Counted from the stretch's first letter, positions 43,873 through 53,340 are shown. The stretch is 64,000 nucleotides of DNA from Granulicella sapmiensis (GCA_026225395.1 JAMFSR010000033.1:62001-126000); one strand, 5' to 3'. Notes: generated by a model not told the origin, from the sequence alone. Made by a program: numbers and translations.

Positions 43873-44088
43873 GTGCAAACGATCGAAGTCGAAATCGATG
43901 AAGAAGGAAACATTCGCCCTGTCGATCCGGGTGTGAAACTTTTGCCGGGGCGCGCGATCCTGGCATGGCCCAGCAATGAAGAAATCTACCCAGCTTTAAT
44001 GTCGGAGTCGGCTTTGGGAGACTGGCTTCGTCCAGAAGAGGATGAGGCGTGGGCATACTTGCAACCAAGTGTGAAAGCCCGGGGCTAA
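43873..44088 (+). CDS. Orphan antitoxin-like protein
   Basis: A 71-residue protein. The start is GTG 43873 behind AGGAG. The sequence VQTIEVEIDEEGNIRP then LPGRAILAWPSNEE and SALGDWLRPEEDEAWAYLQ follows a family of small antitoxins usually placed before a PemK/MazF or PIN toxin. No toxin follows: a palindrome cluster and then the minus-strand mraY come next. It lies between murD and mraY, opposite to both. Confidence 0.6.
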   Translation: MQTIEVEIDEEGNIRPVDPGVKLLPGRAILAWPSNEEIYPALMSESALGDWLRPEEDEAWAYLQPSVKARG

Positions 44089-44133
44089 AGCCCTTCTTCT
44101 TTCGCCGTTGGGTGTCCGGGCTGAAGCCCGGAC
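44082..44133. repeat. GGGCTRAAGCCC palindrome cluster 4
   Basis: GGGCTAAAGCCC at 44082-44093, overlapping the last codons of the antitoxin gene, and a perfect 20-bp GTCCGGGCT-GA-AGCCCGGAC at 44114-44133. A small ATTCCC/GGGAAT hairpin follows at 44169-44183. Confidence 0.85.
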
Positions 44134-44215
44134 CTAATCCGGAAAGACAAAGGCAGAAGCAAACGCGGATTCCCTTCGGGAATGACAACAAAGGAGTGGT
44201 TCGCCTGCACGCTGG

Positions 44216-45352
44216 CTAACGGAGCTTCAACGTCGTCAACGCGAACAATGCAAATACCAGGGCCATGATCCAGAAGCGAGTGATGACTTTGGATTCCGAC
44301 CAGCCCATGAGTTCGAAGTGGTGATGGAGCGGGGCCATTTTGAAGATGCGTTTGCCGTTGCGGAGCTTGTAGCTGCCTACCTGCAGCATGACGCTGACGG
44401 CTTCCATGATGAAGACGCCGCCGATGAAAGGCAGCAGAAGCTCCTGCTTGATGACGACTGCGACCGTGGCGATGGCGCCGCCGAGGGCGAGCGAGCCGAC
44501 GTCGCCCATGAAGATTTCCGCCGGGTGGGCGTTGTACCAGAGGAAGCCGATGGAGGCGCCGACCATGGCGCCGCAGAAGATTACGAGCTCGGAGACCATG
44601 GGCATGCGCTGGAGCTCGAGGTAGTCCGAGAAGATTGCGTGGCCGCTGACGTAGGTGAGCACGGTAAGCGCGCCGGCGGCGATGATGGTGCAGCCAATGG
44701 CGAGGCCGTCGAGGCCGTCGGTGAGGTTGACGGCGTTCGAGGAGAAGGTGATGACGAGCATCACGAAGATGACGAACGGGACGAAGGCCAGCCATGCGAA
44801 GTAATGCGTGGAGAGCAGGCTATCGATGATGAGGTTGGGGCGGAAGCCCTTGACGAACGGCACCATGAGGCGCGTTGAGTAGGCGCCTTCGCCGCGAAGT
44901 ACAAGCAGCGCTATGGCTACGGCGGCACTGGCGATGAACTGGAAGAAAAGCTTCTGCCGCGAGGTGAGGCCAAGGTTCCGCTTCTGCACAACCTTGATGT
45001 AGTCGTCCGCGAAACCGATGGCACTGAAGGCGAGGGTGGAGAACATGACGAGCCAGACGAAGGGGTTCGAGAGATCACTCCACAGCAGCGTCGGAACGAG
45101 GATGGAGATGCAGATGAGGACGCCGCCCATGGTGGGCGTGCCGCCTTTTTTCTGGTGGCTCTGCGGGCCTTCTTCGCGGATGTACTGGCCGATCTGGAAG
45201 CGGCGGAGGCGGTCGATGACGAACGGGCCGATGAGCAGGCCGATGAGCAGCGCCGTGAGGCTGGCGAAGACGCAGCGGAACGTGACGTACCGGAAGATTC
45301 GAAAGAACCGGAGGTACGGAAAAAGTTTTTGATAGAGCAGCCAATAAAGCAA
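44216..45352 (-). CDS. mraY: Phospho-N-acetylmuramoyl-pentapeptide transferase
   Basis: A 378-residue membrane enzyme making lipid I from UDP-MurNAc-pentapeptide and the C55 carrier supplied by UppS. Present: GGTPTMGGVLI, FADDYIKVV, NAVNLTDGLDGLAI, MGDVGSLALGG, and the HHHFELMG motif in the last loop. About ten helices. The 115-base gap to murF contains no recognised signal. Confidence 0.96.
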   Translation of the reverse strand: MLYWLLYQKLFPYLRFFRIFRYVTFRCVFASLTALLIGLLIGPFVIDRLRRFQIGQYIREEGPQSHQKKGGTPTMGGVLICISILVPTLLWSDLSNPFVWLVMFSTLAFSAIGFADDYIKVVQKRNLGLTSRQKLFFQFIASAAVAIALLVLRGEGAYSTRLMVPFVKGFRPNLIIDSLLSTHYFAWLAFVPFVIFVMLVITFSSNAVNLTDGLDGLAIGCTIIAAGALTVLTYVSGHAIFSDYLELQRMPMVSELVIFCGAMVGASIGFLWYNAHPAEIFMGDVGSLALGGAIATVAVVIKQELLLPFIGGVFIMEAVSVMLQVGSYKLRNGKRIFKMAPLHHHFELMGWSESKVITRFWIMALVFALFALTTLKLR

Positions 45353-45467
45353 CGGACTCGCCTCGCATCGTTCATCGAACCGGAATAAAGCCCCGCTTCA
45401 CGGCTAATCTTACCCTTGTGTTTCTGTTTTCCTTCGCGTCATTGGCGCGGGGAATCTGCTTCTGCAC

Positions 45468-46847
45468 TTAGGATGCAGTGAGGAACTTGAGTGTGGTTTC
45501 GAGCTTGACGCCTCGGGATGCCTTGATCAGGACGACGTCTCCCTTTTTGAGGTTGGCGTTGAGCCATTCGCCGGCGGCGTCGGGCGTTTCTACGAACTCG
45601 GCTGCGATGCCTTTGGATTGGGCGCCTTCTACGAGTGATAAGGCGAGGCCGCGTACACCGAGGACGAGGTCGATGCCGGTCATGGCTTCGCCGCAGGCGC
45701 GGTGGAGCGCCGGGCCTGCGGGGCCTAGCTCAAGCATTTCTCCAGCGACGACGATGCGGCGTTTGGCTTTGGTCTTGCGGAGGGCTTCGACCATGGAATC
45801 GAGCGCGCGGGGGTTGGAGTTGTAGCAGTCGTTGATGAGGGTCGCGCCGCGGAGCTCGATGATGTCGCCGCGCTTTTCGGTGGGGCGGAGCTGCTCGAGC
45901 GCGGCGCAGCAGTCTTGGAGCGGGATATCCGCCTTACGGCCGACGGCGATGGCGGCGAGTGCGTTGAGGACGTTGTGGCGGCCCATCAGACGCAGGTGGA
46001 CAGGGCAGGTTTCGCCAAAAGCTTCAGCGATGAAGCGCACGCCATCGAGGCCGGCTTCTTCGATGTTGGTGGCGCGGACGGCGGCGTCGCCGCGGGTGCC
46101 ATACATGATGGCGCGGTGCTCCAGGCCGCGACCGAACTTTGCAACGCGGTCGTCGTCGGCGTTGAGGAAGGCGAGGCCGTCGGCGGGGAGGGATTCAATG
46201 AGCTCGTACTTGGCGCGGGCGATGCCTTCGATGCCGTCTGCGAAGTGCTCAAGGTGAACAGGAGCGACGTTCGAGACGACGCCCCAGTCGGGCTCCGCGA
46301 TCTTGGCCAGCGCACGGAGTTCACCCGCGTGGTTCATGCCCATTTCGAGCACGGCGTAGGCGTGTTCGGGTTCGAGCTTGAGGAGTTGCAATGGAAGCCC
46401 GAACTGATTGTTGAAGTTGCCTTCGGTTTTGAGCACGTCGTACTTCGCGCTGAGGACCTGCGCGATGCATTCCTTGGTGGTGGTCTTGCCCGCTGATCCG
46501 GTGACGCCGATGACCTTTACTAGCCAGACTTTGCGGACGTGGTTGGCAAGGGTTTGCATCGCGTGCAGGACGCAGTCCTGGTCCTCGTCAGGGACTCGCA
46601 GAAGTTTGGTTTCGTCTATGAGCTGCGGGGTTAGCCAGCGCATGCTGACGACCGCGGCGACAGCGCCGTTGGCGAGTGCGGCTTCGACGTAGTCGTGCCC
46701 GTTGACGCGCTCGCCCGTTACGGCGAAGAAGAGATCGCCGGCGGCGATGGTGCGTGAATCGATGGAGTATCCGAACGCGCGTGCGGTGGTGTCGAACGTT
46801 CCTTCAGCGTGAATCCAGTCTGCGATATGGCCCAACGTCAGCTTCAT
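45468..46847 (-). CDS. murF: UDP-MurNAc-tripeptide--D-Ala-D-Ala ligase
   Basis: A 459-residue ligase adding the D-Ala-D-Ala dipeptide. The ATP loop is GVTGSAGKTTTKECIAQ; EMGMNHAGELRAL in the catalytic domain; LINDCYNSNPRALDSM in the C-domain. It overlaps murE by 4 bases, so the two are cotranslated. Confidence 0.95.
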   Translation of the reverse strand: MKLTLGHIADWIHAEGTFDTTARAFGYSIDSRTIAAGDLFFAVTGERVNGHDYVEAALANGAVAAVVSMRWLTPQLIDETKLLRVPDEDQDCVLHAMQTLANHVRKVWLVKVIGVTGSAGKTTTKECIAQVLSAKYDVLKTEGNFNNQFGLPLQLLKLEPEHAYAVLEMGMNHAGELRALAKIAEPDWGVVSNVAPVHLEHFADGIEGIARAKYELIESLPADGLAFLNADDDRVAKFGRGLEHRAIMYGTRGDAAVRATNIEEAGLDGVRFIAEAFGETCPVHLRLMGRHNVLNALAAIAVGRKADIPLQDCCAALEQLRPTEKRGDIIELRGATLINDCYNSNPRALDSMVEALRKTKAKRRIVVAGEMLELGPAGPALHRACGEAMTGIDLVLGVRGLALSLVEGAQSKGIAAEFVETPDAAGEWLNANLKKGDVVLIKASRGVKLETTLKFLTAS

Positions 46848-48355
46848 TCCGTAGCCCCACTTCTCAGTTCACGAAGCACTCTGGCTGCTTCTTCCACGTC
46901 ATCGAACGGAACGGCACCGTCCGCGAATATTTGAATTTTCTCGTGGCCCTTGCCGGCGAGGAGGACGATGTCTCCGGGCTTTGCAGAGCGTATGGCGATC
47001 TCGATGGCAGCACGGCGGTCTTCTTCGACGATGAAGGTTACATCGGTTTCGCGGACACCGAGCATGACTTCGTCGATGATCTGCATGGGATCTTCGCTGC
47101 GTGGGTTATCGCTGGTGACGATGACGAGATCGCTGGCTCCGCCGGCGGCGCGGCCCATCTTGGGGCGCTTGGACTTGTCGCGGTCGCCACCGCAGCCGAA
47201 GAGAGTGATGACCTGGCCGCCGTGGGGGCCGACGAGATCGCGGCCGAGAGCGATGAGGTTGGCGAGTGCGTCGTCGGTGTGGGCGTAGTCGACGACTACC
47301 GTGAAGCCCGCTTCTCGTGAGCCGGGGACGACCTCGAAGCGGCCGGGGACTTGGCGCATGGTGGCGGCGGCGTGAGTGATTTCGTCCATCGAAAGGCCGC
47401 GCGCGAAGGCGGCGCTGGAGGCGGCAAGAAGGTTGTAGACGTTGACGCGACCTGTTAGAGGAGACTGCATGGCGTGTTCGCCGATTGGGGTCTGGAGCGT
47501 GAAGCGCGTGTCGCCGGCTTGAAGAGTGATGTTGGTCGCGCGCCACTGGCCGGCTTCGATGCCGTAGGTTGTGATTGTGCATGAGGCGGCGGCTTCGATC
47601 ATTTGCGTGGAGGCGGGGTCGTCTGCATTGATGATGGCGATGCGCGGTGCGGGACCGCCCATGCCTGCAAAGAGGCGCGCCTTCGCGGCGGCGTAGCGTT
47701 CCATGGTGATGTGATAGTCGAGATGATCCTGCGTGAGGTTGGTGAAGATGGCGACATCCACCGGCATGCCCCAGACGCGCTCCTGCTCGAGAGCGTGTGA
47801 GCTCATCTCCATGACGGCTTCGGTGCAGCCGGCGCGGACGCCATCGGCGAAGACGGCGAGGATGTCGCGGCTTTCGGGGGTGGTGTGTTCGCTGGCGCGG
47901 ACTTCGTCTCCGATGTGGGTTTCGATGGTGCCTAGCAACACGCACTTGCGGCCTGCGCTGCGGAGCATCTGTTCGAGGAGGAAGGCTGTTGTAGTTTTGC
48001 CGTTGGTGCCCGTTACGGCGCTTAGCTTGAGGGCTTGCTCGGGCTTGTTGAAGACGGCGGAGCTTATTTCGGCGAGTGCGCGGCGGCCGTGGCTTACGTG
48101 GGCGAGGGCGAGTTCGGGTTGTTTGCGCTTGAGCTCGTCGAAGGTTTCGGCGGAGTCGGTGAGGATGGCGGCGGCGCCTTTGGCGATGGCGGCGGCGATG
48201 AAGTTATTGCCGTCGCTGGTTTCTCCGCGCATGGCGACGAAGATATCGCCGGCGGTGACGCGGCGGGAGTCGTATTGGACGCCGCGGACGGGGATATCGC
48301 GGCGGCCTGAGGACTCAAGCACGTTCACTGCGGAGATGGCTTCGCCCCATTCCAT
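46844..48355 (-). CDS. murE: UDP-MurNAc-L-Ala-D-Glu--meso-DAP ligase
   Basis: A 503-residue ligase. The ATP loop is VTGTNGKTTTAFLLE; EMSSHALEQERV in the middle domain; and VTSDNPRSEDPMQII near the C-terminus holds the DNPR motif that selects meso-diaminopimelate. The wall is therefore predicted to be A1-gamma, as in Gram-negatives. Confidence 0.96.
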   Translation of the reverse strand: MEWGEAISAVNVLESSGRRDIPVRGVQYDSRRVTAGDIFVAMRGETSDGNNFIAAAIAKGAAAILTDSAETFDELKRKQPELALAHVSHGRRALAEISSAVFNKPEQALKLSAVTGTNGKTTTAFLLEQMLRSAGRKCVLLGTIETHIGDEVRASEHTTPESRDILAVFADGVRAGCTEAVMEMSSHALEQERVWGMPVDVAIFTNLTQDHLDYHITMERYAAAKARLFAGMGGPAPRIAIINADDPASTQMIEAAASCTITTYGIEAGQWRATNITLQAGDTRFTLQTPIGEHAMQSPLTGRVNVYNLLAASSAAFARGLSMDEITHAAATMRQVPGRFEVVPGSREAGFTVVVDYAHTDDALANLIALGRDLVGPHGGQVITLFGCGGDRDKSKRPKMGRAAGGASDLVIVTSDNPRSEDPMQIIDEVMLGVRETDVTFIVEEDRRAAIEIAIRSAKPGDIVLLAGKGHEKIQIFADGAVPFDDVEEAARVLRELRSGATE

Positions 48356-48433
48356 AGGTTTGATTTTAGGCTCCAGCGGTTGAGGTGAGGTGGGAGTGGC
48401 GGATGTATTGTGCCGCCCTCGAGCGAACAGCAG

Positions 48434-48457
48434 ATCCTTCGCTATGCTCAGGATGAC
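48434..48457. repeat. Dispersed ATCCTTCGC...GCTCAGGATGAC repeat
   Basis: ATCCTTCG CTATGCTCA GGATGAC at 48434-48457, between murE and ftsI. Related to 3425-3450 and 26028-26054. Confidence 0.6.
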
Positions 48458-48493
48458 AATTTGTGTGGTGCTGGCTTGTATTGGTTTGGAATG

Positions 48494-50851
48494 TCAGCGC
48501 GAGAAGCGGACGACTACTTCAGTGCCGATAGGGACCATGGTTCCAGCGGCGGGCACTTGTTCGCGCGCGAGGCCGCTGCCTAAGGGTTCGAGACGCAGAC
48601 CGCTGCCTGCGGCGCTTTCGAGGGCAGCGCGGAGGCCATCGCCGACGAGGACAGGGACGGCAACGCGTTTGCCGGGATCGACCACGACGGCGCCGTTCGC
48701 ACGCGACTGCACCTGCGGCTGGATCTTCGGCGTTTCAAGCGGCCGCTTTGTGTCGGCGTTCGGCACAGCGATCACCGAGGTCGTGTCGCCGTTGGCGTGG
48801 AAGGCTGCTAATACTTTTTCAGGCAGTGAAGCATTGGCGGTTGCGCGACTCTGCGCTGCGGCGCGTTGCTGGGCCGCAGCTTCGGCGGCAGCATCGGCTA
48901 CCTGGTTCTGCTGCATGGCGGCGGTGTTGGCGGGCTGGCGTAGCGGATCGTCCGCCGGCAGGCTGTTCACTGCGTCGAACATCGCGGTCATGTCCTCCGG
49001 TGATTCGTCGGGAACATCCTCATGCGCGGCTTCGTTCTGCGCCAGTTTCATCTGCTGCTGGGTCTTCAGCGGTTTATCGTGTGGCACGCCCAGGTACTCG
49101 AGCACCTCCTGGGCTACCTCCGCGAATACCGGCGCGCTCGCGGCTCCCCCATAGTGTGAGACTTCACCCCCAGCGGTCGGCGTATCGATGACCACGGCAA
49201 TCGATATCGCCGGCGCGCTTACCGGAGCAAACCCGGCAAAGCTTGCCACCAGCTTCGTGTGGGAGTACGTTCTTGTCGCCGGATCGATCTTCTCCGCGGT
49301 CCCCGTCTTCCCTGCCGAGCTATATCCGTTCAGCGCCGCCAGCTTACCCGTTCCTTCCACAACGATGCCCTGCATCATGGCCCGCATCTTCGCTGCAGTC
49401 AGCTCCTTAATCACACGATGCGACCCATCGGGCAGCGTCGTCGGAAGCTGGAAACTCGGATGAAACGCCGCCGGCTGCAACCGCGGATCGCCCTTCATCT
49501 CATCGGTCGATTGCAGCAGCACGTGTGGTGCCATGTAAACGCCGCCGTTCGCAATCGTCGAAACCATCGCGACCAACTGCACCGGCGTCACGCCAATTTC
49601 CTGGCCGATGGAAATCGAAAGAATACTCGTCGAGCCCCACTTGTGCGGCTTCTGCAACAATCCGCGCGTCTCGCTAGGCAGCTCGATCCCGGAACGTTCC
49701 CCGAAGCCAAATCCCTTGATGTAGTTGTAGAACTTTTCCGGGCCGAGCTTTAGTCCCATCTTCGCCGCACCCACGTCGCTCGAGTGCTCCAGCGCCTGCT
49801 GCACCGTAATCACACCGTAATGATCGGACTTATCATCATGCAGCGTTCGCCCGAACATCGTCATCGATCCGCCCTGGCAATCGACCATATCGGTAGGCTC
49901 AACACCTGCTCCATCCAGCGCCGCCGAGTAGGTCACCAGCTTGAACGTCGATCCCGGCTCATAGACATCGCTCACGGCAAGGTCGGTCAGCGAGTCCGCA
50001 TCGAGATGCCGCGAGTCGTTGGGATTGAAGCGTGGCGAAACTGCCAGCGCCAGAATCTGCCCGGTGTGTGGGTCCTGCACCACGACGGTGCCGTGCAGCG
50101 CCTTGGTCTTTGCCACCTGCGCATCGAGCGCACGCTCGGCCATGTACTGAATGTTGGCGTCGATCGAAAGCACCAGATTCTCGCCGGGCATCGGGTTGTT
50201 TTCGTCGGAGCTCAGCACATGGCGCTTAGCATCAACAGCCGTGAGCATGTGGCCGGGCGTGCCGTGAAGCTCATCGTCGAAGTTGCGTTCGAGGCCGCCA
50301 AGGCCGTCATCATCCGTACCGACATAGCCGAGCACATGCGCCGCGAGATCCCCATTGGGGTAGAAGCGCTTGAACTCTTTCTGGATGTAGATGCCCTTGA
50401 GGTTGAGCTCAGTGACGCGTTTGGAAGTCTCGGGATCGAGCTTGCGTGCGACCCAGGCAAAGTTCCTGGAGGCGTCGAGACGCGCGAGGATCTGCTGTTC
50501 GGTGGTGAAGCGGTCGAGCGGATCGGTGTGGACTACCTTCGCGAGAAGCGCGGCGTCGCTGGCACGGTTTTCGCCAACTTCGCTGGGCACCGCGTAAACG
50601 CTGTCGACGAGCACCGTCATGGCGAGCTCGCGAAGATTGCGATCGTACAGAACACCGCGGCGTGGAGCGACTTCAAAAGTACGCGACTGCTGTCTCGCTG
50701 CGCGTTCTACGAACTCATGATGGCGCACGATCTGCAGCCAGCCCAGACGGAAGCTGATTGCCACCACCCACAGGCAGAAAGCAAATGCCACGTAGACAAA
50801 CCGCACCCGGCGAATGGGTGCGGTCAGAGCCTTACGTGGCGACTGCTTCAT
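48494..50851 (-). CDS. ftsI: Septal class B PBP with PASTA domain (FtsI/PBP2x-like)
   Basis: A 785-residue transpeptidase. One N-terminal helix (FVYVAFAFCLWVVAI), a PBP dimerisation domain, then SxxK in YEPGSTFKLVTYS, motif 2 in EHSSDVGAAK and KTG in SSAGKTGTAEK. Motif 2 has Asp where FtsI usually has Asn. A C-terminal PASTA domain (VPVLVGDGLRAAL ... VPIGTEVVVRFS) and an Ala/Gln-rich linker of about 80 residues are added. ATG 50851 follows AAGGA; a TTG seven codons earlier also exists. Confidence 0.92.
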   Translation of the reverse strand: MKQSPRKALTAPIRRVRFVYVAFAFCLWVVAISFRLGWLQIVRHHEFVERAARQQSRTFEVAPRRGVLYDRNLRELAMTVLVDSVYAVPSEVGENRASDAALLAKVVHTDPLDRFTTEQQILARLDASRNFAWVARKLDPETSKRVTELNLKGIYIQKEFKRFYPNGDLAAHVLGYVGTDDDGLGGLERNFDDELHGTPGHMLTAVDAKRHVLSSDENNPMPGENLVLSIDANIQYMAERALDAQVAKTKALHGTVVVQDPHTGQILALAVSPRFNPNDSRHLDADSLTDLAVSDVYEPGSTFKLVTYSAALDGAGVEPTDMVDCQGGSMTMFGRTLHDDKSDHYGVITVQQALEHSSDVGAAKMGLKLGPEKFYNYIKGFGFGERSGIELPSETRGLLQKPHKWGSTSILSISIGQEIGVTPVQLVAMVSTIANGGVYMAPHVLLQSTDEMKGDPRLQPAAFHPSFQLPTTLPDGSHRVIKELTAAKMRAMMQGIVVEGTGKLAALNGYSSAGKTGTAEKIDPATRTYSHTKLVASFAGFAPVSAPAISIAVVIDTPTAGGEVSHYGGAASAPVFAEVAQEVLEYLGVPHDKPLKTQQQMKLAQNEAAHEDVPDESPEDMTAMFDAVNSLPADDPLRQPANTAAMQQNQVADAAAEAAAQQRAAAQSRATANASLPEKVLAAFHANGDTTSVIAVPNADTKRPLETPKIQPQVQSRANGAVVVDPGKRVAVPVLVGDGLRAALESAAGSGLRLEPLGSGLAREQVPAAGTMVPIGTEVVVRFSR

Positions 50852-50946
50852 CTCTGGATTCCTTGGATTCAACTAGGTCTGTATCTTTGCGGCTTTCTCT
50901 GCGGTTGGTGGGACTTCGTCGTGCTTTGTTCTGGCGGCTTTGAGCT

Positions 50947-51471
50947 TTAGTTCACGGTCAGGGCGGGCATGCGTGCCTGCGCGAGAACGGGGGCTTCGCC
51001 GTTCGATCCATCCGGGCGAACGACCTGGCCGGGTGCGGGCTCGTCGAGACCAAGCTGCTTGGCGATGCGATCGATGCGGCCGGGATCGCTCAACTGCGCT
51101 TCATTAAGGCGAAGCTGGCGATTGACTTCGCGGAGCGTCTCGACCTGGGTCTTCTGGTTTTCGACGTTGTAGCCGACTTCGATGGCCGAGAAGTGCTGCC
51201 AGACGTAAACCATCGTGAGCAGGAAGAAGAAGCTCATGGCGATGGTGAAGCTGCGCATCTCGCGGCGGCGTTCGGGGTCGTCTTCCTTCACGATGCGGCT
51301 GTTATCGATGTGCTTGGTAAAGAACATCTCCGGCGTAGGGCCGCGGCGGCGCGACTGCTGCTGCTCAAACAGAGTACGGTTGCGCTCCGACACACTCATC
51401 GAACGAGCCGCTTCCGGCCGCCGTGTCTGCATCCGCTCCATCTCCTGCCCTGCCATCGCCATCGTTGCCAT
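50947..51471 (-). CDS. ftsL: Cell division protein FtsL-like
   Basis: A 174-residue bitopic protein: basic cytoplasmic N-terminus, one helix (IAMSFFFLLTMVYVW), then a heptad-repeat coil (NQKTQVETLREVNRQLRLNEAQL) and an extended C-tail ending MPALTVN. It fits FtsL, which scaffolds FtsI/FtsW. The ATG at 51471 follows GGAGG; a longer frame reads through the gap to rsmH. Confidence 0.78.
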   Translation of the reverse strand: MATMAMAGQEMERMQTRRPEAARSMSVSERNRTLFEQQQSRRRGPTPEMFFTKHIDNSRIVKEDDPERRREMRSFTIAMSFFFLLTMVYVWQHFSAIEVGYNVENQKTQVETLREVNRQLRLNEAQLSDPGRIDRIAKQLGLDEPAPGQVVRPDGSNGEAPVLAQARMPALTVN

Positions 51472-51634
51472 GTTCCCGACCTCCACTACCTTTGCTGCTT
51501 TGTTCCTAAACTTTGCCCTTCGTCCAACGTGCAACCCGGGCCGGGGCTGCTGATGGGGGAAGGGACTTTGTCGTACGGGTTGTCTTTCGCCTGAAAGCAC
51601 GGCAGGACAACCCCGGCCCGAATACTCGTTACCT

Positions 51635-52531
51635 CTAAACTTTTTCCGCCGCTCGCATCTTTGCGCTGCGGCTGCGTGGGTTGCGGAGCGACTCCTGCTC
51701 GCTTGCCACAACTGGCTTCTTCGTCATCACTTCGAAGGAGCCCAATCTTTGCGCCTCTTTGAAGGCGTCTTTTACCAGCCGGTCTTCCAGCGAGTGAAAG
51801 CTGATCAACACCACTCGCCCTCTCGGCTTCATCAGAGACCCCGCGCTTTTCAGCAGCGATTGAATCTCTCCCAACTCATCGTTCACTCGAATTCGTAAGG
51901 CCTGGAAGGTGCGTGTTGCGGGATGAATCTTGTCGCCTTTCATGGATGGGGCGACGGCCGATATCACTCGAGCAAGTTCTGCTGTTGTTTCTATCGGCCG
52001 CGCCCGTACCAAGGCTCTGGCGATTCTCCGCGACCTCCTTTCCTCTCCGAATTCGTAAATCAAGTTCGCGAGGTCTTCTTCGTCGGCTTGATTTACCACT
52101 TGTTGGGCCGTCAGCTCGCTGCGCGGATCCATCCGCATGTCCAGCGGCCCATCGGCCCGAAAACTAAACCCTCTCTGTGCTTCGTCCAGCTGCAGGCTGC
52201 TCACGCCAAAGTCAGCAAGCAGGCCGTCGAGCGAAGCCGGTGCGATCTCTTCGGCGATCTCGGAAAACGCCCGAGGCACATACCGCACCTCGGGCATCTC
52301 CTCACCGAGCTCCTCCGCAAGCCCTGCCAGCCTTGCCTTGGCGAGCTCCATCGCCTGCGCATCGCGATCGAAGCAGATCAACTTGCCCCGCGCTCCCAGC
52401 TTTCGCGCTATCGCAGCCGAATGGCCTCCGAGGCCCAGCGTTGCGTCCACTACGACGCCGCCAGGCCGCACATTCAGGTACTCCAATGTCTCTTCCAAAA
52501 GAACCGGCACATGCTGTTGCGGTCTTTCCAT
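51635..52531 (-). CDS. rsmH: 16S rRNA m4C1402 methyltransferase RsmH
   Basis: A 298-residue SAM-dependent methyltransferase acting on 16S rRNA (also known as MraW). HVPVLLEETLEYL at the start, VVDATLGLGGHSAAIA for SAM binding, and LADFGVSSLQLDEAQRGFSF and HPATRTFQALRI are diagnostic. It begins 42 bases after mraZ. Confidence 0.96.
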   Translation of the reverse strand: MERPQQHVPVLLEETLEYLNVRPGGVVVDATLGLGGHSAAIARKLGARGKLICFDRDAQAMELAKARLAGLAEELGEEMPEVRYVPRAFSEIAEEIAPASLDGLLADFGVSSLQLDEAQRGFSFRADGPLDMRMDPRSELTAQQVVNQADEEDLANLIYEFGEERRSRRIARALVRARPIETTAELARVISAVAPSMKGDKIHPATRTFQALRIRVNDELGEIQSLLKSAGSLMKPRGRVVLISFHSLEDRLVKDAFKEAQRLGSFEVMTKKPVVASEQESLRNPRSRSAKMRAAEKV

Positions 52532-52573
52532 CTCGTCCGCCCATCCATGCGTCCCGCTAGGGGATTGAATCTT

Positions 52574-53032
52574 CTATAGTCCGAGCCCAGCCAAAGCGGC
52601 CTGGTCGTCCATACTCAGCGGAGCGGCCTTCAGCTCTGCCTCAAACATTTCGCGGTTCGCGACTTCGAGGTAATCCTGCTTCCCGAAGACCACGACGTCT
52701 GCCGCTTCTTTACCGCCAACCTTTGCCGACTCCCGCAACAACTGCGGAATGAGGAGCCGTCCCTGGTTGTCCATCTCTGCCATCTGGCCGTAGTAACTCG
52801 TCACGTCCAGGAACTTCTGCTTGGCCGGGTTCATGTTCGGAATCTTGGCCAGCTTGGCTTCGACTTCCTCCCACGCTTTCAGCGGCCAGATCTCGGCGCG
52901 CTTTCCGTCCTTGCTGGTGATGTAGAACAACTGCCGTTCCTCGGATCCGCCCTGCAGCTCCGCCTTGAAGTCGGCAGGCATCTTCAGCCGGCCCTTCTCG
53001 TCGACGCGCGTTGGGTGATTCCCGCGAAACAT
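52574..53032 (-). CDS. mraZ: Transcriptional regulator MraZ
   Basis: A 152-residue protein with two AbrB-like repeats: FRGNHPTRVDEKGRLKMPADF at the N-terminus and AEMDNQGRLLIPQLL in the second half. MraZ forms ring-shaped oligomers that bind repeats ahead of the dcw cluster. The start has GAGG at 8 bases. It is first in the cluster, with its putative boxes at 53119-53154. Confidence 0.95.
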   Translation of the reverse strand: MFRGNHPTRVDEKGRLKMPADFKAELQGGSEERQLFYITSKDGKRAEIWPLKAWEEVEAKLAKIPNMNPAKQKFLDVTSYYGQMAEMDNQGRLLIPQLLRESAKVGGKEAADVVVFGKQDYLEVANREMFEAELKAAPLSMDDQAALAGLGL

Positions 53033-53118
53033 TACTGAACCTCAGGCGATACCTCGCCCTGGTACTTGGAAAAGCTGGCCCGAGTACACTATGGAAGTGA
53101 CGATTTGATCGCTGGAAG

Positions 53119-53154
53119 CCATTTCGGACCACTTTTGACCACTTCGTCCCACTT
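53119..53154 (-). promoter_or_regulatory. Putative MraZ operator: four 10-bp-spaced boxes
   Basis: On the minus strand the boxes read AAGTGG, AAGTGG, AAGTGG, AAATGG at 53154-53149, 53144-53139, 53134-53129 and 53124-53119, exactly one helical turn apart. This matches the known MraZ mode of binding short GTG-containing repeats with 10-bp periodicity. Confidence 0.8.
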
Positions 53155-53340
53155 AGAATGTCGCGGATCGTGCGGGGTGTAAAGCACTAAATTGGGGATT
53201 CGCACCCTGTTTTCCACGCGAAATGTGGAAAATCCAGCCCCTTGGGTATCCATGCTGCATACCCCCAACATCTAGTGTTATCAATTTTGATTCGTACCCA
53301 AGGACACACTTGCAGGTCTGAGTCGAATGCGGTACGCGAA

